From: Leifsonia soli
GTDB taxonomy: Bacteria > Actinomycetota > Actinomycetes > Actinomycetales > Microbacteriaceae
Length of the DNA: 64,000 nt
NCBI RefSeq assembly: GCF_013408745.1
Contig: NZ_JACCBJ010000001.1
Span: forward strand, 930,001 to 994,000
Reading direction: 5' to 3'
The notes beneath the pieces are model-generated. The model was not told where the DNA came from and ran no database searches. It worked only from the letters and a program-made list of their open reading frames with translations. Positions 57,595 to 64,000 of the stretch are shown piece by piece. Each line of letters opens with the position of its first letter. Position 1 is the first letter of the stretch. A program made the translations under genes and the position numbers.

Positions 57595-60284
57595 TGCCCG
57601 ATCTGCGACTCGCCCTGCCCGCGTGCGCGCTGTGGACCGCCGTGGCCGTGCTGGTCGGCGTGGCGGACGCGGCCGTAGGCGTCGCGCTGGCGTGTGCCGG
57701 GGGCGTCGTCGGTGTCGTGGCGGGGAGCGTCGGCGCGTCCGTCGTGCGCCGTCGGTGTGCTGCTGGTCCGCTTCGTCGCTCCCTTCCGCTCGTGGCCCTG
57801 GTGCTCGCAGCGGTCGCCGTCGGCTCGGTGGCGGTCGCGGCTCAGTCGCCGTCACGGGCGTCCGCCGGGCTGGATGCGGCCGTGGACGCATCGGAGACGG
57901 TCACACTGCTGGTGCGGGTCGACCGGACTCCGCAGCGGGTCGCTGCGGGCTTCGACGGCGGCGCGCGCTGGAGCCTTCGGGGAAGGACGGACGGCGGTAC
58001 GACGTCGCGGCCTGACGCAGTGCCCGTCACCGTGCTCTTCGGAGGCACCGAACGGGAGGCGCGCGCGTGCGCCTTCGGAGCGGTCGTGCGCGTGACCGGG
58101 GCGGTCACGAGCGCCGAGCCCGGTGAGCCGACGACCTATACGGTCAGCGTCCGTGACGATGTGGCCGTCGTCGCGCCGCCACCGCCCTGGCTGAGGTGGG
58201 CCGCGGTCGCCCGTGAGACGTTCGCCCTGGCCGCCGCGGCGACTCCCGGCGACGGCGGCGCCCTGCTGCCCGGGCTCGCGATCGGCGACGAGACCGCCGT
58301 GTCCGTCGACCTCGACGAGGCGATGAAAGCGGCATCGCTCAGCCATCTCACCGCGGTGTCCGGGGCGAACTGCGCCCTTGTCATCGCCCTGGTGTTCGGG
58401 CTGGCCCGGCTCGCCGGTCTGGGGAGGCGCTCCCGGGTCATGGTGGCCGCTGTCGCGCTGGCGGGGTTCGTCGTGCTCGTCGGACCCGGAGCAAGCGTCA
58501 TCCGTGCGGCCGTCATGGCGGCCGTTCTGCTGATCGGGCTGGCGCGCGGCCGGGAGGCGGACGGGGTGCCCGCTCTGGCGCTTGCGATGATCGTGCTGCT
58601 GGTGCACGATCCCTGGATCGCGCGCGACTACGGCTTCGCGCTCTCGGTGCTCGCGACGGGCGGGTTGCTCGTCCTCGCCGGGCCGCTGAGCCGCGTCCTC
58701 GCACGGTGGATGCCACGGGCGGCCGCCGTCGCCGTCGCGGTTCCTACCGCGGCGCAGCTCGCCTGCCAGCCTGTGCTCCTCCTGCTAGCCCCGACGCTGC
58801 CGCTCTACGGCGTGCCCGCGAACCTGCTCGCCGAGCCCGCAGCGCCGGTGGCCACGATCCTCGGATGCATCGCGTGCGCCGTGCTCCCGTGGGCGCCCGG
58901 GCTCGGCCAGGTGGTCGTCTGGCTGGCATGGCTGCCCTCCGCGTGGATCGCGCAGGTCGCGGTGTTCACGAGCCGTCTCCCCGGCGTCGCAGCACCGTGG
59001 GCCCCCGGGCTTGCCGGGGTGCTGTTGAGTGCCGCGGTCGTCGTGGCGGTCGCCATCGTCGTCCTGGGGAGGAGGTCGTCGCGGGCAGCGTCGATCGCCT
59101 CGGTCGTCGCGGTCGTGGCCCTGTGCGTCGGTGCGGTGGCCTACGTCGGCGCTCTGGGAGGTGGTCTGGTCGGTCGTGCTCTGGCCCTCCCCTCGGACTG
59201 GCAGCTCGCCGCGTGCGATGTCGGGCAGGGGGACGCGCTGCTGATCCGGGACGGCGACGCCGTCGCCATGATCGATGTGGGGCGCGAACCGGAGCCTGCG
59301 GGCGCCTGCCTCGACCGCCTCGGAATCGCCCGGGTGGATCTCCTCGTGCTGACCCACTTCGACGCCGACCACGTCGGCGGGCTGTCGGGCGTGGCCGACC
59401 GGGTCGGGCGGGCGATCGTCCAGCGGCCCGTGCGCGAGGCCGACGAGCGCACGCTCGCCACCCTCCGGGGGGCAGGCGTGCCGACCGAGCAGGGTCGCGC
59501 CGGACTGTCCGGTCGCCTGGGTGAGCTCACCTGGCGCGTGCTGTGGCCGCCCGCTGCCGCGAGCGGCGAAGCCGACATCGGGAACGCGGGCAGCATCACG
59601 GTGGAGACCGACGGCAAGGGGCTGCGCGCGCTCTTCCCCGGCGATCTGGGCGAAGAGGCGCAGAATGCGCTGGTCGCGAGCGGCGCCGTGCGCGCAGTGG
59701 ACGTCGTCAAGGTCGCGCACCACGGTTCTGCCGATCAGAGCGCCGACCTCTACCGGCGACTGCAGGCGAGGCTGGGGCTGCTCTCGGTAGGCGCCCGAAA
59801 CGGATACGGACATCCCACAGCGACCGCGCTCCGCCTGCTGGCCGAGAACGGGTCCGCCGTCGCCCGCACTGACGACCAGGGGATGCTCCTGGTGTCGGCC
59901 GGATCCTCCTCGGGATCGGGTCGATCGGTCATTCGGCTGTGGAGCGAGCGCACCCCGGACGGCACTGACAGTGGCCGCCCCTATCCTGGATACGGACGAG
60001 GAGGAACGTGGCCACACGAAGCAGCAGCAGAACCGGCGCAGGCAAGACCCGCGCCGCCGCGAGCGCGATCCCGCAGCTTCCGTGGAACCAGGTGCGGGCG
60101 GCGCCCGTCGTCCTCGTCACGGGGGCCGAGGGGTTCCTCGCCGACCGTGCGGTGCGCACCCTCCGGGATGCGCTCAAGGCCGAAGACCCCAGCCTCGAGG
60201 TCAGCGACCTCCATGCGGGCGACTACGCGCCCGGCGAGCTCCTCACGCTCGCGAGCCCCTCCCTGTTCGGCGAGCCGCGCATGA
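57594..60284 (+). CDS. comEC: ComEC/Rec2 DNA-uptake channel protein with overlong 3' end
   Basis: 896 codons without a stop, from the ATG at 57594 that overlaps the comEA stop. N-terminal helices, the competence domain (SHLTAVSGANCAL) with about ten helices, and a C-terminal metallo-beta-lactamase fold with LTHFDADHVGG. Homology-like sequence ends near VIRLWSER (about nucleotide 59955); the last 98 codons after 60000 run through holA in another frame and read as Arg/Ser/Pro-rich noise. So the expected stop is missing, by a frameshift, a sequencing error or genuine stop loss. The protein itself forms the channel for single-stranded DNA import. Confidence 0.8.
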   Translation: MPDLRLALPACALWTAVAVLVGVADAAVGVALACAGGVVGVVAGSVGASVVRRRCAAGPLRRSLPLVALVLAAVAVGSVAVAAQSPSRASAGLDAAVDASETVTLLVRVDRTPQRVAAGFDGGARWSLRGRTDGGTTSRPDAVPVTVLFGGTEREARACAFGAVVRVTGAVTSAEPGEPTTYTVSVRDDVAVVAPPPPWLRWAAVARETFALAAAATPGDGGALLPGLAIGDETAVSVDLDEAMKAASLSHLTAVSGANCALVIALVFGLARLAGLGRRSRVMVAAVALAGFVVLVGPGASVIRAAVMAAVLLIGLARGREADGVPALALAMIVLLVHDPWIARDYGFALSVLATGGLLVLAGPLSRVLARWMPRAAAVAVAVPTAAQLACQPVLLLLAPTLPLYGVPANLLAEPAAPVATILGCIACAVLPWAPGLGQVVVWLAWLPSAWIAQVAVFTSRLPGVAAPWAPGLAGVLLSAAVVVAVAIVVLGRRSSRAASIASVVAVVALCVGAVAYVGALGGGLVGRALALPSDWQLAACDVGQGDALLIRDGDAVAMIDVGREPEPAGACLDRLGIARVDLLVLTHFDADHVGGLSGVADRVGRAIVQRPVREADERTLATLRGAGVPTEQGRAGLSGRLGELTWRVLWPPAAASGEADIGNAGSITVETDGKGLRALFPGDLGEEAQNALVASGAVRAVDVVKVAHHGSADQSADLYRRLQARLGLLSVGARNGYGHPTATALRLLAENGSAVARTDDQGMLLVSAGSSSGSGRSVIRLWSERTPDGTDSGRPYPGYGRGGTWPHEAAAEPAQARPAPPRARSRSFRGTRCGRRPSSSSRGPRGSSPTVRCAPSGMRSRPKTPASRSATSMRATTRPASSSRSRAPPCSASRA

Positions 60285-61048
60285 TCCGCGTCGAGGCCGT
60301 CGAGAAGCTCAACGACGCCTTCCTCTCGGACATGCTGGCCTACCTCGAAGCGCCGGCCGACGGCACGGTCGTGACGTTGCGTCACGGCGGAGGTGTCCGC
60401 GGCAAGAAGCTGCTCGACGCGATCCGTTCCGGCACCGGCGGCGGCATCGAAGTGGTGTGCACCGAGTTGAAGAAGGACGCGGAGAAGTACGACTTCGCCC
60501 AGGCCGAGTTCGCGGCGGCGGGCCGGAAGGTGACCCCGGGCGCGCTTCGGGCGATCACCTCGGCGTTCTCCGACGACCTCGCCGAGCTCGCCGCCGCCTG
60601 TCAGCAGCTGCTCTCGGACTCGTCGGAGCAGATCACCGAGGCCACCGTCGACAAGTACTACGGCGGCCGGGTCGAGACGAATGCGTTCCAGGTCGCCGAT
60701 GCCGCGATCGCCGGCCGCCATGGCGAGGCGCTCGTCACCATGCGGCACGCTCTCGCGTCGGGCGCGGACCCGGTGCCGATGGTGGCCGCGTTCGCGAGCA
60801 AGATCCGCACCATGGCCAAGATCTCCGGCGCCCGGGGCGGATCCGGCCAGCTGGCTCAGCAGTTCGGGCTCGCACCGTGGCAGGTCGACCGCGCCCGCCG
60901 CGACCTGCAGGGGTGGACGGAGGACGGGCTCGGGCGCTGCATCGAGCTCCTCGCCGAGACCGATGCCAACGTCAAGGGCGGCGGACGCGACCCGGTGTTC
61001 GCCCTCGAGCGGATGATCCGCATCGTGAGCGCGCGCGGGCGCGGCTGA
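60008..61048 (+). CDS. holA: DNA polymerase III subunit delta
   Basis: 346 residues from the GTG at 60008, with GAGGAGG (59998-60004) upstream and TATCCT (59982-59987) as likely -10. N-terminal Walker-like region LVTGAEGFLADRAVRTL and the delta domains I-III follow. It opens the sliding clamp in the clamp loader. It overlaps the extended comEC frame by 277 bp. Confidence 0.93.
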   Translation: MATRSSSRTGAGKTRAAASAIPQLPWNQVRAAPVVLVTGAEGFLADRAVRTLRDALKAEDPSLEVSDLHAGDYAPGELLTLASPSLFGEPRMIRVEAVEKLNDAFLSDMLAYLEAPADGTVVTLRHGGGVRGKKLLDAIRSGTGGGIEVVCTELKKDAEKYDFAQAEFAAAGRKVTPGALRAITSAFSDDLAELAAACQQLLSDSSEQITEATVDKYYGGRVETNAFQVADAAIAGRHGEALVTMRHALASGADPVPMVAAFASKIRTMAKISGARGGSGQLAQQFGLAPWQVDRARRDLQGWTEDGLGRCIELLAETDANVKGGGRDPVFALERMIRIVSARGRG

Positions 61049-61065
61049 CCGCACCCCGCACACGC

Positions 61066-61107
61066 AGAGAGCCCCCGCCCGGACCGAAGTCCAGGAGGGG
61101 GCTCTCT
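61066..61107. terminator. Bidirectional terminator between holA and rpsT
   Basis: AGAGAGCCCCC (61066-61076) pairs with GGGGGCTCTCT (61097-61107); the loop holds an inner GGAC/GTCC hairpin. It lies between two convergent genes. Confidence 0.75.
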
Positions 61108-61142
61108 CGCGGCGCGGGACAGGTCCCGCTGGCGGTCGTCGC

Positions 61143-61403
61143 TTAGAGCGCGGCGACCTGCTTGGCGATGGCCGACTTGCGGTTCGCCGCCTGGTTCTTG
61201 TGGATGACGCCCTTGCTGGCCGCCTTGTCGATCTTCTTCGCGGCGACACGCAGCGCCGCGGTCGCCTTGTCCTTGTCGCCCGCCGTGACGGCCTCACGGG
61301 TGGCACGGATGGCGGTCTTGAGCTCGCTCTTGACGGCCTTGTTGCGCTCCTGCGCCTTCTTGTTGGTGCGGTTGCGCTTGATCTGCGACTTGATGTTTGC
61401 CAC
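61143..61403 (-). CDS. rpsT: 30S ribosomal protein S20
   Basis: 86 residues, typical. N-terminus [21 protein letters not shown] is diagnostic of bS20. Assembly protein of the small ribosomal subunit that binds 16S rRNA. Convergent with holA, the usual actinobacterial arrangement. The 150-bp upstream gap would carry its promoter; no single site could be fixed. Confidence 0.97.
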   Translation of the reverse strand: MANIKSQIKRNRTNKKAQERNKAVKSELKTAIRATREAVTAGDKDKATAALRVAAKKIDKAASKGVIHKNQAANRKSAIAKQVAAL

Positions 61404-61553
61404 GAATGGTCACTTTCGTTCTGAATGAGTTAGGGATGTGCCGCTCAGCGGAGAGGGCGCCTTGCGGCGTTTCGTGCGGACACATCCACACGCAAGCCAA
61501 CAAACAACATTACCAGCGCGGACCGCCCTGCGGCAAAACGGTGCGGATCGCGG

Positions 61554-62435
61554 TCACACGCGCGCGGGTGCGTACGACCCGACGAGCAGCTCCTCGAGCA
61601 ATGTCGGGCCGTTCGGCTCCCAGCCCAGGTCGATCCGCGGGCGCGTCCCGCGCGCCTGCTGGTCGAGCAGCAGGGCGTCCGCGAGCGCCTCCCCGAGCCG
61701 GCTGCGCGACTCCTCGACGGACTCGGCGGCGACCCCTCCCGCGATTCCCGCGGCTTGTGCCGCCGCCTCGCCGAGCTCGCGCACGGTCGGGTTCTGCCCG
61801 CCTGCGCCGATGTAGGTCGCTCCCGCGGCGCCCTGCTCGAGCGCGAGGACGTACAGGGCGGCCAGATCGTCGACGTGCACGGTCGCCCAGTGCTGCGAGC
61901 CGTTGCCGATGAGCCGCAGAGCGGGCACGGCGCCGGAGCCGCGCGGCGCATCCACGATCACGTTGGCCAGGCCCTTGCCGTGACCGTAGACGATCGACGG
62001 GACGACCAGCGTGCCGCGCACGCCCTCGGCCTCGCGGACGAGCTGCTCGGCCGTTGCGCGCCACGCCGTGAGAGCCGGCGGCTGCGCGGGGGAGTCCTCG
62101 GTGATGTCGTCGTTGTCGCCGTACGTCCAGATGCCGCCGGTGTGGACGAAGGGCTTCCCGGTGCCGGCGAGCCCCGCGAGCACGGCGGGCACGAGCACCG
62201 CGTCGACGTCCTTCGAGGAGGCCAGGTGGATGACGCCGTCGCTCTCGCGCGCCGCACGCTCCACGAGGCCGCTGTCGGCGGCGTCGCCGACGAGCGGGGT
62301 GGCGCCGGCAGCGCGCACGGTCTCCGCCTTCTCGTCGTCGCGGACGAGAGCGGTGACGCTGTGACCCTCGTCGAGGAGACGGGGGAGGACAGAGGATCCG
62401 ATGAAGCCGGTCGCGCCGGTGAGCAGGATGTTCAT
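61554..62435 (-). CDS. NAD-dependent epimerase/dehydratase (extended SDR)
   Basis: 293 residues from the ATG at 62435. Rossmann motif LLTGATGFIGSSV, then HLAS after the second strand. The usual Y-x-x-x-K is not obvious: the segment near TGGIWTYGDNDD is in its place, so it belongs to the divergent, atypical SDR group. Substrate unknown. Convergent or divergent to its neighbours; starts 87 bp from the amidohydrolase. Confidence 0.85.
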   Translation of the reverse strand: MNILLTGATGFIGSSVLPRLLDEGHSVTALVRDDEKAETVRAAGATPLVGDAADSGLVERAARESDGVIHLASSKDVDAVLVPAVLAGLAGTGKPFVHTGGIWTYGDNDDITEDSPAQPPALTAWRATAEQLVREAEGVRGTLVVPSIVYGHGKGLANVIVDAPRGSGAVPALRLIGNGSQHWATVHVDDLAALYVLALEQGAAGATYIGAGGQNPTVRELGEAAAQAAGIAGGVAAESVEESRSRLGEALADALLLDQQARGTRPRIDLGWEPNGPTLLEELLVGSYAPARV

Positions 62436-62522
62436 ATCGTCCACAACACGACCGTCGCGCGAACATTCCCCAGGTCGGTCGTCCCGGCGGACCGCCCCGA
62501 GCGGCGCGCGTAGGCTCGTCGT

Positions 62523-63743
62523 ATGACCACTTCCCGCATCGCCATCGTCAACGGTTACGTCGTCCCCGTCTCCCAGGAGCCGATCGAGAACGGCGTCGTC
62601 CTCGTGACGGACGGCGTGATCGAAGCGGTCGGAGCCGCGGCGGACGTCGCCGTGCCGGAGGGCGCGACCGTGGTCGATGCCGCAGGCAAATGGGTGCTTC
62701 CCGGGTTCATCGAATCCCACGGGCACGTCGGGATCCACGAAGAGGCCAACGGTCCCGCCGGCGACGACACCAACGAGATGACGACGCCCAACACGGCGGC
62801 CGTCCGCGCCATCGACGCCATCAACATCGATGACGAGGGCTTCCGCGACGCTCTCTCGGGAGGGGTGACCTCGGTCGTCGTCAAGCCGGGATCGGGCAAC
62901 CCGATCGGCGGCCAGACGGTCGCGATCAAGACGTGGGGCGGCCGGATCATCGACGAGCAGGTCATCCACGAGGCGGTGAGCGTCAAGTCGGCCCTCGGCG
63001 AGAACCCGAAGCGGGTCTACGGCGCGAAGAACGCGACGCCGAGCACACGGCTCGGGGTCGCCATGATCATCCGCGAGGCGTTCGTCGCCGCGCAGAACTA
63101 CCGGGTGCAGCGCGAGAACGCCGACCTCGAGGGCAAGCCGTTCGAGCGCGACCTCGCGAAGGAGACGCTGGTGCGCGTGCTCGACGGCGAACTCGCCTGG
63201 GATCAGCACACGCACCGCCATGACGACATCGCGACGGCCCTCCGCCTCGCCGACGAGTTCGGCTACCGGCTGGTGGTCAACCACGGCACGGAGGCGCACA
63301 AGATCGCCGACGTGCTGGCCGAGCGCGACATCCCGGTCATCTTCGGCCCGATGTTCACCTCCCGCTCCAAGGTCGAGCTGCGCGACCGCGCCATCGCCAA
63401 CCTGGCGACGCTGGCGCAGGCCGGCGTCCGGGTGGCGATCACCACCGATCACCCCGTGGTCCCGATCAACTTCCTCGTCTACCAGGCGGCACTCGCGGTG
63501 AAGGACGGCCTGCCGCGGCAGACCGCCCTGGAGGCGCTCACGGTCAACCCGGCGGCGTTCCTCCGCCTCGACGACCGCGTCGGCTCGCTCACGCCGGGCC
63601 TCGACGGCGACGTGGTGGTGTGGTCGGGCGATCCGCTCGACGTGAACTCGCGCGCCGAGCGCGTGTTCATCGGCGGTGCCGAGGTGTACCGGTTCGAAGA
63701 CGGGCGCGGGCACGTGGTGGAGCGCTCCGAGCGCTTCGCCTGA
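62523..63743 (+). CDS. Amidohydrolase (imidazolonepropionase-like)
   Basis: 406 residues from the ATG at 62523, 6 nt after TAGGCT (62511-62516). Metal-dependent amidohydrolase fold: N-terminal beta-sandwich, [12 protein letters not shown] (metal HxH), further histidines in DQHTHRHDD and NHGTEAHK, and the final aspartate in ITTDHPVV. Related proteins are found in many actinobacteria and act on unknown cyclic amides. A hairpin CCCACCG-GTGCGT-CGGTGGG at 63752-63771 follows the stop. Confidence 0.88.
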   Translation: MTTSRIAIVNGYVVPVSQEPIENGVVLVTDGVIEAVGAAADVAVPEGATVVDAAGKWVLPGFIESHGHVGIHEEANGPAGDDTNEMTTPNTAAVRAIDAINIDDEGFRDALSGGVTSVVVKPGSGNPIGGQTVAIKTWGGRIIDEQVIHEAVSVKSALGENPKRVYGAKNATPSTRLGVAMIIREAFVAAQNYRVQRENADLEGKPFERDLAKETLVRVLDGELAWDQHTHRHDDIATALRLADEFGYRLVVNHGTEAHKIADVLAERDIPVIFGPMFTSRSKVELRDRAIANLATLAQAGVRVAITTDHPVVPINFLVYQAALAVKDGLPRQTALEALTVNPAAFLRLDDRVGSLTPGLDGDVVVWSGDPLDVNSRAERVFIGGAEVYRFEDGRGHVVERSERFA

Positions 63744-63751
63744 CCGGACCA

Positions 63752-63771
63752 CCCACCGGTGCGTCGGTGGG
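63752..63771 (+). terminator. Hairpin between amidohydrolase and lepA
   Basis: A 7-bp perfect stem (CCCACCG with CGGTGGG) around a 6-nt loop, 9 bp after the amidohydrolase stop and 29 bp before lepA. Confidence 0.55.
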
Positions 63772-63799
63772 CGGGGGTTCGTGGAAGAATGGCCGGACG

Positions 63800-64000
63800 A
63801 TGTCACCACGAGCTCTCCAGGCCCTCGAGCCCGCCGCGACCGACCCGGCCTCCATCCGCAACTTCTGCATCATCGCGCACATCGACCACGGCAAGTCGAC
63901 CCTGGCCGACCGGATGCTGCAGATCACCGGCGTCGTCGCCGAGCGGGACATGCGCGCCCAGTACCTCGACCGCATGGACATCGAGCGCGAGCGCGGGATC
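63800..64000 (+). CDS. lepA: Elongation factor 4 (LepA), 3' end outside window
   Basis: 67 residues are visible, from the ATG at 63800 to the window edge. G1 motif [15 protein letters not shown] and the start of switch 1 (ERERGI) are those of LepA. It is a ribosome-associated GTPase that back-translocates stalled ribosomes. AAGAAT (63785-63790) is the nearest -10-like element, 9 nt from the ATG. Confidence 0.95.
   Translation, partial: MSPRALQALEPAATDPASIRNFCIIAHIDHGKSTLADRMLQITGVVAERDMRAQYLDRMDIERERGI

Overview
The window is chromosomal DNA of a high-GC actinobacterium, most likely a member of the Microbacteriaceae (Leifsonia or a close relative). This is inferred from the very GC-rich third codon positions, frequent GTG starts, a single membrane-anchored kinase operon of actinobacterial type, the dxr-rseP-ispG-proS order, and many start codons placed 6-7 nt after a TANNNT -10 box (leaderless transcripts). 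No rRNA, tRNA, CRISPR array, insertion sequence or prophage was seen, so this is core genome with some lineage-specific clusters.

Layout. 1-14.8 kb: one co-directional cluster encoding a 5'-truncated FHA protein, a PP2C phosphatase, a Ser/Thr kinase, a 1970-residue Ig-like/Fn3 surface protein, a MoxR ATPase, a DUF58 protein, a TgpA-like transglutaminase homologue that lacks its catalytic Cys and His, and a zinc-ribbon FHA protein. It resembles the PFNA cluster of bifidobacteria. 14.9-23.6 kb: nitrogen and polyamine metabolism, with alanine dehydrogenase, a PotDABC-type polyamine transporter, an asparaginase, a GABA aminotransferase and an OsmC protein. Three convergent gene junctions here carry related 25-32 bp palindromes. 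23.7-28.6 kb: a small protein and a CGNR regulator-like gene sharing a GGTTAC-repeat operator, an acyltransferase, a secreted Cys-rich protein, an FKBP lipoprotein and a second GABA-type aminotransferase. 28.8-35.8 kb: isoprenoid and housekeeping genes dxr, rseP, ispG, an RNB ribonuclease (opposite strand) and proS. 35.9-40.1 kb: FUSC membrane protein, AlkZ-like glycosylase, App1-type phosphatase and a TetR regulator. 40.4-44.3 kb: an osmoprotectant ABC transporter (OpuC-type) and a DedA protein. 44.5-51.8 kb: a BlaR-like M56 protease and BlaI repressor, divergent from cydABDC (cytochrome bd oxidase and its assembly exporter). 51.8-54.0 kb: pabC and pabB divergent from a 17-bp promoter. 54.1-64 kb: leuS, comEA, comEC, holA, rpsT, an epimerase, an amidohydrolase and the start of lepA.

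The most notable points are: twin BlaI-type palindromes between blaI and cydA, which suggest that a BlaI/BlaR-like pair controls cytochrome bd; the apparently dead transglutaminase domain in the kinase/surface-protein cluster; a dispersed family of long terminator-like palindromes; a CCCCC-N5/6-GGGGG motif at the same distance from two different -10 boxes; a shared, overlapping bidirectional -10 for pabC and pabB; and a comEC frame that has no stop before running 277 bp into holA. All statements come from reading the sequence; no database search was run.
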